Source: an uncultured Colwellia sp. (GTDB lineage: Bacteria; Pseudomonadota; Gammaproteobacteria; Enterobacterales; Alteromonadaceae). Taken from it: a stretch of DNA of 18,607 bases. Position numbers and translations under genes: made by a program. The stretch is from contig CAJWBY010000089.1 in NCBI GenBank assembly GCA_913020705.1, positions 1 through 18,607 of the forward strand. Reading direction: 5' to 3'. Below, one piece after another: positions 1-6,371 of this stretch. Under the pieces are notes generated by a model. That model saw only the letters and a program-made list of their open reading frames with translations. It was not told where the DNA came from and ran no database searches. Numbering within the stretch: position 1 is the first letter of the stretch; every line of letters begins with the position of its first letter.

Positions 1-781
1 TTTTATTTTTACTGTGCATTTGCGCTTCCCAATATGAGTTGTAAGCGTCATCAAGTAAATTTAGCTGAAAATAAGCGCGACCTAAACTCAGATAAGTTTG
101 ATCGATATTTGCCAATTTATCTACATCAAATCTTAATGTTAATAACTTATTCTGCATTGTTAGTGACGTTTGAGCATCACCTAAGTAATAATAAGCAGTA
201 GCTAATATCTCTAAAATACACAGATGATCACTATATTGGGGGTTTGTTTTGATTAAAATATCGACTTGTTTAATATCTTTCATCGCCAAATCATTTGCAT
301 TCTGCAAAGCATAAGTCATTGCTCGATAACTCAATGCAATTAATCGATATTTTAAAACTTCTGGGGTGTCTGCCATTAAAATAACGCGCTTTGTTATAAT
401 TTGAGTTTTCTCGTACTTTTCTTTCAAATAATAACCTTTGGCAGACTTAAGTAATAAATTCAATTTTATTGAAAGATTAAGTCCTCTTAGAGAAAGACCA
501 TCTTGAGCAAACTGAAAAGCTTCGTTATCTTCTCCCCTATTACTCGCATTATCAGTAAGAAGAACGAATGTTTTACCAAGGGTTTGAACTGTATAATTTT
601 CACGAGATCCAAGTACTTTTCTCGATAAGGCAATTATATCCTCATAGGGAAGGTTTTCAGGTTCTTGTAAAAAATAGTAGTCAACTTCTTCAAGATTTTG
701 CTCTATATTTAAAGCTTCGTTGGCAAAAGAAAATGTAGAAACCATTAGACAACAAAGGATCAACAGCAATTTATAAGGCAT
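1..781 (-). CDS. Exported TPR-like protein, 3' part outside the window
   Basis: An open reading frame runs leftward from an ATG at 781-779 to the window edge without a stop (260 codons visible). Residues 1-20 form a clear Sec signal peptide: a short basic start, a hydrophobic core LLLILCCLMV, and a likely cleavage after SFA (residue 20). The rest is soluble and helical. Residues about 182-210 and 225-258 have the small/large residue pattern of tetratricopeptide repeats (for example LATAYYYLGDA and LGRAYFQLNLLDDA). A Shine-Dalgarno-like AAAGGA lies about 12 bases upstream. In Alteromonadales such exported TPR regions often precede a membrane helix and a GGDEF or histidine kinase domain, but no output domain is visible here, so the function is open. 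It is transcribed divergently from the riboswitch and GGDEF gene at 1240. No clear promoter was found for it. Confidence 0.8.
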   Translation of the reverse strand, partial: MPYKLLLILCCLMVSTFSFANEALNIEQNLEEVDYYFLQEPENLPYEDIIALSRKVLGSRENYTVQTLGKTFVLLTDNASNRGEDNEAFQFAQDGLSLRGLNLSIKLNLLLKSAKGYYLKEKYEKTQIITKRVILMADTPEVLKYRLIALSYRAMTYALQNANDLAMKDIKQVDILIKTNPQYSDHLCILEILATAYYYLGDAQTSLTMQNKLLTLRFDVDKLANIDQTYLSLGRAYFQLNLLDDAYNSYWEAQMHSKNK

Positions 782-881
782 TGTTCACTAAAGTCCTTTA
801 TTTGATTAGCATTGATAAGGTATAAATTTACAGGTTATTTATAGGCTTAACTTAAAGTTCAATAAAGATTCATAATAAAGG

Positions 882-909
882 TTTACAAGCAGAGTTCAAC
901 GCTTATAAT
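882..909 (+). promoter_or_regulatory. Sigma-70 type promoter of the riboswitch leader
   Basis: A -35 box TTTACA (882-887; five of six consensus bases) is followed after 16 bases by a perfect -10 box TATAAT (904-909). Transcription would start near 915-917, about 20 bases before the c-di-GMP aptamer. The position directly before the riboswitch supports the call. No transcript data were available. Confidence 0.7.
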
Positions 910-930
910 GTTTTTAGAGTTTCTAAAACT

Positions 931-1012
931 CGAAAAGGGCAAATCTAGTGAAAGCTGGAGACGCAAAGTTACCGGTCTAAGGGGAAACCTAAGATAGCGG
1001 AACTGCCAAATT
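931..1012 (+). ncRNA. Cyclic-di-GMP class I (GEMM-I) riboswitch aptamer
   Basis: The hallmark elements of a GEMM-I aptamer occur in order. GGGCAAA lies at 937-943. A six-pair hairpin with a GAAA tetraloop follows (TCTAGT / GCTGGA, 944-959), then the conserved GACGCAAAG (960-968). A second hairpin begins ACCGGTCTAAGG (971-982) and returns through CCTAAGATAGCGG (988-1000), the usual tetraloop-receptor side. TGCC (1004-1007) closes the aptamer by pairing with GGCA (938-941). By eye, the middle G of GGGC (938) corresponds to G20 of the Vibrio Vc2 aptamer, which favours c-di-GMP over cGAMP. It lies just after a good promoter and 232 bases before a GGDEF gene, a common target of this class. Whether ligand turns expression on or off cannot be read from the aptamer. 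Confidence 0.92.
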
Positions 1013-1022
1013 TAGATATAGT

Positions 1023-1086
1023 GGGGGCTTGTCTTTATTTTGAACAGTCAGCTTTCGGTATACTTTGCTAGCCTTCCCTTCTTTTT
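1023..1086 (+). terminator. Possible riboswitch-controlled terminator (expression platform)
   Basis: GGGGGCT (1023-1029) can pair with AGCC-tt-CCC (1070-1078), giving seven pairs with a two-base bulge. A T-rich run, TTCTTTTT (1079-1086), follows at once. It starts 15 bases after the aptamer, where a GEMM expression platform is expected. The loop is about 40 bases with no strong inner stem, so the hairpin is weaker than a typical intrinsic terminator. This call is an inference from pairing and position. Confidence 0.35.
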
Positions 1087-1239
1087 AGTATTAATTTCAT
1101 ATCTACTTTTTCATATATCCTGTTAGCTTATAATAAATTTTGTTTTTCTTTAAAAATAAATATATGTAGCACTTTACTTGTTTTTACTAGAAAATGGTCT
1201 ATCAGGTTTTTAATAGGGTATAAATATTGGGATGGAACA

Positions 1240-2226
1240 ATGAAATATCATGATTCCATAGAACAAGCTGAGCTAAAAATGAACATGGCGGTAAAGAAAT
1301 TACTGTTATGGCATTTACCTGTCAGCCCAATTAATTATGCCGTTAGCTATGAGTATGTTAATAATAAGAATATCCCGTTAAATACTAACATAGAGAACCA
1401 ACTTGCCCTCGGCAAAAAGCTCGATACTTTTTTTATTGAAGAAAATTATCGACAATTTATTCTAGGACAAAGTAAGTTCAGAGATGAAATTATTGATGAT
1501 CTTGATGAAGTTGTTACCAATGTAGAAAAAAACAGTAAAAGATCTTCATCAAGTATTAATAAACTGATCTCCAACCTCGATAGTAATCTCTCTCACCTAC
1601 AATCTAATGATAAACAAAAAGTCATTTCTGCTGCAAATAGCATACATACGGCATCGAAGACGTTTAAGCAACACCAGCAAAAACTCGCCGAGCATATTAT
1701 GTTAACCCGTAAAAAAACACTCGCACTACAAGTTGAATTAAAAGAAGCACAAAAAGAAATTTATATGGACCCTTTAACAGGCCTATATAACAGAAAAGCA
1801 CTTTCTAAGCATTTGGATTTATGGTTAACAGAAGATCCAAACCAACAAGTAGCTGCGATTGTTGTCTGCATTGACCAACTGTCTGAAATAAATAAAAAGT
1901 TTGGCCACTTAATCAGCGATGTCCTATTATCAAAAATAGCCAGTAAAGTGAGTAGTTATGTTGACGATAGCGGCTTACCTATTCGTTCGGGTGGTGATGA
2001 GTTTTTGCTTTTATTACCCGGTGTTGACAACGGGAGTGCTAGAGAAATAGCCGGAAAAATAATGCAGGGCGTTGAAAAGCTTCGTTTTGTGAGTAGTAAG
2101 TCTGGTATCAGATTACCTCAAATGACATTATCTATAGGTGTGGAAAACTTTAATGTTGCAGAAAATGCAAATAGTATTTTAAAAAAGGCCCGTAGTTTGC
2201 AGCCTAACTTACACTTAAAACAATAA
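1240..2226 (+). CDS. GGDEF-domain protein, possibly degenerate diguanylate cyclase
   Basis: A 328-residue soluble protein without membrane segments. Residues 1-175 are helical, with a stretch LPVSPINYAVSYEYVNN (about 26-42) typical of the N-terminal region of many cytoplasmic GGDEF proteins, and a coiled-coil-like linker near 140-175. The GGDEF domain begins with DPLTGLYNR (177-185) and has the signature SGGDEF (GGDEF at 251-255), followed by LSIGV. Intact proteins of this family condense two GTP to c-di-GMP. Oddities: C210 stands where the first metal-binding Asp is expected (CID instead of DID), S215 where the phosphate-binding Lys is expected, the RxxD inhibitory site before GGDEF is absent (DDSG at 242-245), and the usual C-terminal ALYxAKxxGRN helix is missing. 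It may therefore be a weak cyclase or a non-catalytic GGDEF protein. The ATG is preceded by GGATGGA. Expression is probably under the upstream c-di-GMP riboswitch. Confidence 0.88.
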   Translation: MKYHDSIEQAELKMNMAVKKLLLWHLPVSPINYAVSYEYVNNKNIPLNTNIENQLALGKKLDTFFIEENYRQFILGQSKFRDEIIDDLDEVVTNVEKNSKRSSSSINKLISNLDSNLSHLQSNDKQKVISAANSIHTASKTFKQHQQKLAEHIMLTRKKTLALQVELKEAQKEIYMDPLTGLYNRKALSKHLDLWLTEDPNQQVAAIVVCIDQLSEINKKFGHLISDVLLSKIASKVSSYVDDSGLPIRSGGDEFLLLLPGVDNGSAREIAGKIMQGVEKLRFVSSKSGIRLPQMTLSIGVENFNVAENANSILKKARSLQPNLHLKQ

Positions 2227-2519
2227 CGTATTAAATTACACAATTTTAGTGATTAAAATAGACCATCAAAAAAAACCTTCATTAATAAATTATACTTATG
2301 CCACTCCCTCTTATTAACATTTAATATCGATCTATTATTTATGTTATTATGGATATAATGGAATGAATGTCACCTTTAAAAATATTAGCCTTACTTGTAT
2401 AAAATCAAAGAACTACTGATTGCTGTTAGTTAGCATAAAAAAACCAACGACAGCCTTAGCCTTTTCTCATATACTGAAGGTAGTGTAAAAAATCCTAACG
2501 ACTAAGAGAGAATTAAGTT
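2227..2519. other. AT-rich intergenic region before the cytochrome gene
   Basis: These 293 bases hold no open reading frame worth calling. A possible promoter for the cytochrome gene is ACGACA (2448-2453), 16 bases, TATACT (2470-2475); it is weak at -35. Another TATAAT lies at 2354-2359 without a good -35 box. GCTGT (2422-2426) and ACAGC (2450-2454) can pair around an AT-rich loop. No clear terminator follows the GGDEF gene, so some read-through into the cytochrome gene is possible. Confidence 0.4.
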
Positions 2520-2819
2520 ATGAAAAAAATTACTTTAGCTGTTGCTGCTTCGCTCATGTTCGCATCTCCTGTTTTTGCTGGTGATGCTGCTGCTGGTAAA
2601 GCTAAAACTGGTATGTGTGCTGCGTGTCATGGTGTTGCTGGAATTTCTGCTGTACCAATGTACCCAAACCTTGCTGGTCAAAAAGAAGCTTACATAGCTA
2701 AACAATTGAAAGACTTTAAAGCAGGCAAACGTAAAGATCCTGTCATGGCACCTATGGCTATGATGTTAAATGATGAAGATATCGCTAATATTGCAGCTTA
2801 TTACGCTAGTTTAAAATAA
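2520..2819 (+). CDS. Small periplasmic class I cytochrome c (c553/c4-like)
   Basis: A 99-residue preprotein. Residues 1-20 are a signal peptide (KK, hydrophobic core, cleavage expected after VFA at 20), so the mature protein of about 79 residues acts in the periplasm. It has one haem c site, CAACH (C33, C36, H37). M76 or M79 in [11 protein letters not shown] is the likely sixth iron ligand, followed by the usual C-terminal helix ([14 protein letters not shown]). The shape matches one domain of cytochrome c4 or a c553/c5-type electron shuttle, presumably to a terminal oxidase or reductase; the partner cannot be told. Codon use is strongly biased (many GCT and GGT), as in highly expressed genes. 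An AGAGAG motif precedes the ATG, and a strong terminator follows at 2866-2893. Confidence 0.93.
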   Translation: MKKITLAVAASLMFASPVFAGDAAAGKAKTGMCAACHGVAGISAVPMYPNLAGQKEAYIAKQLKDFKAGKRKDPVMAPMAMMLNDEDIANIAAYYASLK

Positions 2820-2865
2820 GTTCAATCGTTATTGTTGAAACTACTCAGCATCAATAATAGATATT

Positions 2866-2893
2866 AAAAAACGCTCAATTGAGCGTTTTTTTT
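2866..2893. terminator. Bidirectional intrinsic terminator between cytochrome gene and recQ
   Basis: A perfect palindrome, AACGCTCAA followed by TTGAGCGTT, is flanked by A6 on the left and T8 on the right. On either strand it reads as a stem followed by a U-tract. It sits between the convergent cytochrome gene (stop at 2819) and recQ (stop at 2896), so it can serve both. Confidence 0.93.
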
Positions 2894-2895
2894 AT

Positions 2896-4707
2896 TCAAG
2901 AATTATGTTGTTGAATCGTTTCAAGAAATTCATGTCCATAACGAGCAAGTTTAGTATCACCAATGCCGCTTATGTTCAGCATCTGTTGTGAAGTTTGAGG
3001 CTTAACTCGAGCTAACTCAGACAATGTTGCATCATTAAATACAATAAAAGGCGCAATGTCTTCAGCATCTGCAATCGTTTTACGCAAACTACGCAATTTC
3101 ATAAATAACCCTCTATCATAGCGATTATCAGTTTTTTCTTGTTTCCAATAGCTGGCTTTTTGTAATCTAGGCGAAGCTAACATTAAAGGCTCTTCTCCCT
3201 TTAGAACTGTTCGTGAGGCTTGTGTTAAACATAATACCGACTGCAAAGAAATATCTTGTTGTAAAAAACCTAAATGGATTAATTGCCTAATAATGGCAAA
3301 CCAATACCCGGGGGTTTTACTTTTACCAATCGAAAACGTTGATACTTTATCATGTTCCAGTCTTTTCACGTTTTCAGTTAATTCGCCACGTAATACTTGC
3401 ACTACATGTTCAATATCACCTTTCTGTTGAATACGAAAAACACATGATAAAACTTTTTGTGCTGCTTCCGTTGCATCAAATTGGCTAGGGGGATCTAAGC
3501 AAATATCACAATTACCACACTTTTTAGTGGTAAACTCTGCAAAATAATTAAGGACAACTTGTCGACGACAAGTCTGGGCTTCAATAAAGCCCTTCATTGC
3601 CTGAAATCTTTGTTGTTCTACATTTACCCTTTCTTCATTATCACCGTCTGCTATACGCTTTGAAATGCGATCGACATCTTTCTCATCATATAAAAATAAC
3701 GCTTCTGCTGGTAAACCATCTCGCCCTCCACGCCCAATTTCTTGATAGTAAGACTCTAACGTTCTTGGTGGCTCAAAATGAATCACAAAGCGAATATTTG
3801 ATTTGTTTATACCTAAACCAAAAGCGACGGTTGCAACAACAACCTGAATATTGTCTTTAGCAAAACCATCTTGCACAATATTTCGCATTTCAGTTTCCAT
3901 ACCTGCATGATATGCCGAACAATTAATGCCTGAGCCTGCTAACATTTTTGATAGTTTTTCGACTTGCCAACGGCTATTACAATAAACAATGCCACAATCA
4001 TCACCACGCTTTTGAATGTAACGTAAGACTTGATGCTCGCCTTTATATTTATCTGCCAATGTAAAACGAATATTAGGACGATCAAAACTGTCTAGATGGA
4101 TATAAGGATCATTCAAGCCTAACTGAAGCAAAATATCTTTACGTGTAGTCACATCAGCGGTCGCTGTTAACGCCATGACAGGGACTGAAGGAAACTGTTG
4201 CTTAATGCTGTGGAGTTGAGTGTATGCTGGGCGGAAATCATGTCCCCACTGCGAAATACAGTGAGCTTCATCAATTGCAAATAAACTGATCTGCATACTC
4301 AACAAACCTTGCATAAAATAATAATTCTTCAAACGTTCGGGGGCAATATAAAGTAATTTAATTTCACCACGAGACAAACGCTGAAAAATATCGTTTATTG
4401 TTTCTTGTTCTAAACTTGAATTTATAAAAGCTGCTGAAATTCCTTGCCGAGTTAAGCCATCAACTTGGTCTTTCATTAACGCTATTAATGGTGAAACAAC
4501 AATAGTTACACCGGGTAATAAAACGGCAGGTAACTGATAGCACATCGATTTTCCGCCGCCAGTAGGCATCAGTACTAAACTATCTTTTCCAAGAAAGAGT
4601 TGCTGAATAATCTCTAGTTGACCACTGCGAAAAGTTTGATAGCCAAAATGATGCTTTAACGCATCTTCAAGTTGAGGTTGTGAAACTGTAGTGAAAGCTG
4701 TTTGCAA
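2896..4707 (-). CDS. recQ: ATP-dependent DNA helicase RecQ
   Basis: A 603-residue 3'-5' helicase of the RecF recombination and repair pathway, close to the length of E. coli RecQ (about 609). Visible in order: Walker A GGGKS (50-54), DEAH box (146-149), TATA motif III (181-184), motif [12 protein letters not shown] (322-331), zinc-binding cysteines C380, C397, C400 and C403, a winged-helix region (about 410-505), and an HRDC domain (about 520-600). The full domain set is present. The start is TTG at 4707-4705: an in-frame stop lies upstream, no in-frame ATG fits the family's N-terminus, and the TTG places the conserved FGYQxFR motif correctly. No strong ribosome binding site is seen, so the start is somewhat uncertain. 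It is divergent from the thioesterase gene and convergent with the cytochrome gene. Confidence 0.97.
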   Translation of the reverse strand: MQTAFTTVSQPQLEDALKHHFGYQTFRSGQLEIIQQLFLGKDSLVLMPTGGGKSMCYQLPAVLLPGVTIVVSPLIALMKDQVDGLTRQGISAAFINSSLEQETINDIFQRLSRGEIKLLYIAPERLKNYYFMQGLLSMQISLFAIDEAHCISQWGHDFRPAYTQLHSIKQQFPSVPVMALTATADVTTRKDILLQLGLNDPYIHLDSFDRPNIRFTLADKYKGEHQVLRYIQKRGDDCGIVYCNSRWQVEKLSKMLAGSGINCSAYHAGMETEMRNIVQDGFAKDNIQVVVATVAFGLGINKSNIRFVIHFEPPRTLESYYQEIGRGGRDGLPAEALFLYDEKDVDRISKRIADGDNEERVNVEQQRFQAMKGFIEAQTCRRQVVLNYFAEFTTKKCGNCDICLDPPSQFDATEAAQKVLSCVFRIQQKGDIEHVVQVLRGELTENVKRLEHDKVSTFSIGKSKTPGYWFAIIRQLIHLGFLQQDISLQSVLCLTQASRTVLKGEEPLMLASPRLQKASYWKQEKTDNRYDRGLFMKLRSLRKTIADAEDIAPFIVFNDATLSELARVKPQTSQQMLNISGIGDTKLARYGHEFLETIQQHNS

Positions 4708-4857
4708 CTGAATAAACTTTATTAATATTACAATGATGTCTATTTTACCTCAGCAATAAAAAAGTCGAGAGTACTATTTTAGTATTTATTGAATGCTCGG
4801 GAGAAATAAGTGCTAATCTATATTCTAGACATCAGACCAGTTAAGTGAATTTTATAT

Positions 4858-5325
4858 ATGCCAACTAATTTACATGAAGAAAAAGTAATAAATCAACTCG
4901 CTAATTTTTGGGCAAATAATCTCCCCTTTAATAATCTCCTTGGGCTTGAGGTGAGTAAGTTTGACGCTAAAACCTCTGAAATACGATTTTTGTGGCAAGA
5001 TAAATTAATGGGTAATCCATTACAAAAAACATTACATGGCGGTGTTACAGCATCAGCACTAGATTTTGCAGGTGGTGTTGTCGTTGCAGCAAATATGATT
5101 GAACAACTTGAGCACAAAACAACTGAAGCGATTCAGAACAGTTTAAGTTGCTTAGGTACAATAGATCTTCGAACCGACTACTTGAGACCTGGCAGAGGTG
5201 AAGAATTTATTGCCACAGCGCATATTATTCGTAGTGGCAATAAAGTCGCAGTAGCCCGTATGGAATTACATAATGAAAAAGGTGATCACATTGCTTTTGG
5301 CACCGGTACTTATTTGGTAGGTTAA
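4858..5325 (+). CDS. yigI: YigI-type hotdog-fold acyl-CoA thioesterase
   Basis: A 155-residue single-domain hotdog protein, the same length as E. coli YigI. It keeps the family block LHGGVTASALD (59-69; HGG and D69 lie in the predicted active site), the long conserved run GTIDLRTDYLRPGRGE in the second half, NKVAVARMELHNE, and the ending TGTYLVG. Family members hydrolyse medium- to long-chain acyl-CoA in the cytoplasm, which would recycle CoA and limit acyl-CoA build-up. In E. coli yigI also sits beside rarD and near recQ, which supports orthology. The recQ-yigI gap is 150 bases; the ribosome binding site before this ATG is weak. No terminator separates it from rarD. Confidence 0.92.
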   Translation: MPTNLHEEKVINQLANFWANNLPFNNLLGLEVSKFDAKTSEIRFLWQDKLMGNPLQKTLHGGVTASALDFAGGVVVAANMIEQLEHKTTEAIQNSLSCLGTIDLRTDYLRPGRGEEFIATAHIIRSGNKVAVARMELHNEKGDHIAFGTGTYLVG

Positions 5326-5408
5326 TCTGTAACCAAAAGATTAAAGCCAACGGATTTATTGACGTTTTTTAAGTTTAAATGAAGTAACAAGTGGAAATTA
5401 ATTCATTG

Positions 5409-5417
5409 TGCTATAAT
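5409..5417 (+). promoter_or_regulatory. Possible extended -10 promoter of rarD
   Basis: TGCTATAAT contains a TG extended -10 element and a perfect TATAAT box, 40 bases before the rarD ATG. No good -35 box lies at the usual distance, which is tolerated in extended -10 promoters. This would let rarD be expressed apart from the thioesterase gene. Confidence 0.4.
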
Positions 5418-5456
5418 TTTCCTCTTTATTTTTGATGCTAAAGCTTTTTGACAATA

Positions 5457-6371
5457 ATGACTGTAACCAATAACAAAGATCGTAATGGTGTAATTAACGC
5501 TATTAGCGCTTATGTACTTTGGGGTTTAGCCCCCATTTATTTTAAATTAATTGCTACCGTAAGTTCTGATGAAATTATGGTACATCGTATTATTTGGTCT
5601 AGCCTGCTTTTATTTTTAATTGTTGTGATTAGCAAACGATATCGCGTTCTTATTAACACACTCAAACAGCCTAAATTATTAGCTAAACTTGCGATAACGG
5701 CTTCTTTTTTGTTAGTAAATTGGTTTCTATTTATTTGGGCCATAAATAATGATCATTTACTTGATGCCAGTTTGGGATATTTTATTAATCCATTATTCAG
5801 TGTAGCCCTAGGTGTTATTTTTTTAGGTGAGCGTTTACGTAAGATGCAGAAACTTGCCGTTATACTAGCTTTATGTGGCGTATTAATTCAACTTGTTGCA
5901 CTAGGCTCATTGCCCGTTGTTTCATTAGCACTTGCTGGATCCTTTGGTATTTATGGCTTGCTACGTAAAAAATTACATATTGATTCTTTTGTAGGATTAT
6001 TAATTGAATCAAGCATGATGTTACCGTTAGCTATTATGTATTGGTTACTCTTTATAGATAGTAGTACGGCTAATATGCTGAAAAACAACCTTGATTTAAA
6101 TATGTTATTAATCGCCGCTGGAGTTGTTACCACTGCACCTTTACTGTGTTTTACGGCTGCAGCAAAAAGGTTAACATTATCAACACTTGGTTTTTTCCAA
6201 TATATTGGACCCAGTATTATGTTTGTCTTAGCGACCTTTTATTATCAAGAAACATTAGAACCCGCTAAGTTATTTACTTTTGCTGCTATTTGGTTAGCAT
6301 TAGTTATTTATAGTGTCGATTCATTAAAATCAAGAAAAGAAAAACGAAAACTGGTTTCGATGAATAACTAA
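5457..6371 (+). CDS. rarD: RarD, EamA/DMT-family inner-membrane transporter
   Basis: A 304-residue polytopic membrane protein with about ten hydrophobic helices and two EamA-like halves. The N-terminus GVINAISAYVLWGLAPIYFKLI, the LGYFINPL block, VTTAPLLCFTAAAKRL and LGFFQYIGP match RarD of E. coli very closely. RarD belongs to the drug/metabolite transporter superfamily; its name comes from a chloramphenicol-sensitivity phenotype and its substrate is not settled. The start chosen is the ATG at 5457, which fits the family length; an in-frame TTG at 5448 would add three residues. The stop codon overlaps the stop of the convergent kinase gene (6368-6371), leaving no room for a terminator. Confidence 0.95.
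   Translation: MTVTNNKDRNGVINAISAYVLWGLAPIYFKLIATVSSDEIMVHRIIWSSLLLFLIVVISKRYRVLINTLKQPKLLAKLAITASFLLVNWFLFIWAINNDHLLDASLGYFINPLFSVALGVIFLGERLRKMQKLAVILALCGVLIQLVALGSLPVVSLALAGSFGIYGLLRKKLHIDSFVGLLIESSMMLPLAIMYWLLFIDSSTANMLKNNLDLNMLLIAAGVVTTAPLLCFTAAAKRLTLSTLGFFQYIGPSIMFVLATFYYQETLEPAKLFTFAAIWLALVIYSVDSLKSRKEKRKLVSMNN

Larger units (their letters stand above)
782..1239. other. Divergent intergenic region with riboswitch leader
   Basis: This 458-base gap separates the leftward TPR-like gene from the rightward GGDEF gene. It holds the promoter at 882-909, a perfect seven-pair inverted repeat close to the predicted transcript start (TTTTAGA 912-918 and TCTAAAA 922-928), the c-di-GMP aptamer and the possible terminator. 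From about 1090 to 1225 it is plain AT-rich leader in which I see no open reading frame or further structure. Confidence 0.7.

Noticed and set aside
2422..2454. Imperfect hairpin GCTGT...ACAGC upstream of the cytochrome gene as a riboswitch or attenuator
   Set aside because: Only five pairs plus a weak inner stem, no T-tract and no match to a known RNA motif.
3597..3860. Open frame of 87 codons on the plus strand
   Set aside because: It lies wholly inside recQ on the opposite strand, has no recognisable domain and is explained as a shadow of the conserved helicase.
4789..4824. Promoter TTGAAT with TATATT for the thioesterase gene
   Set aside because: Spacing is about 24 bases, too long for a sigma-70 promoter; closer -10 candidates match poorly.
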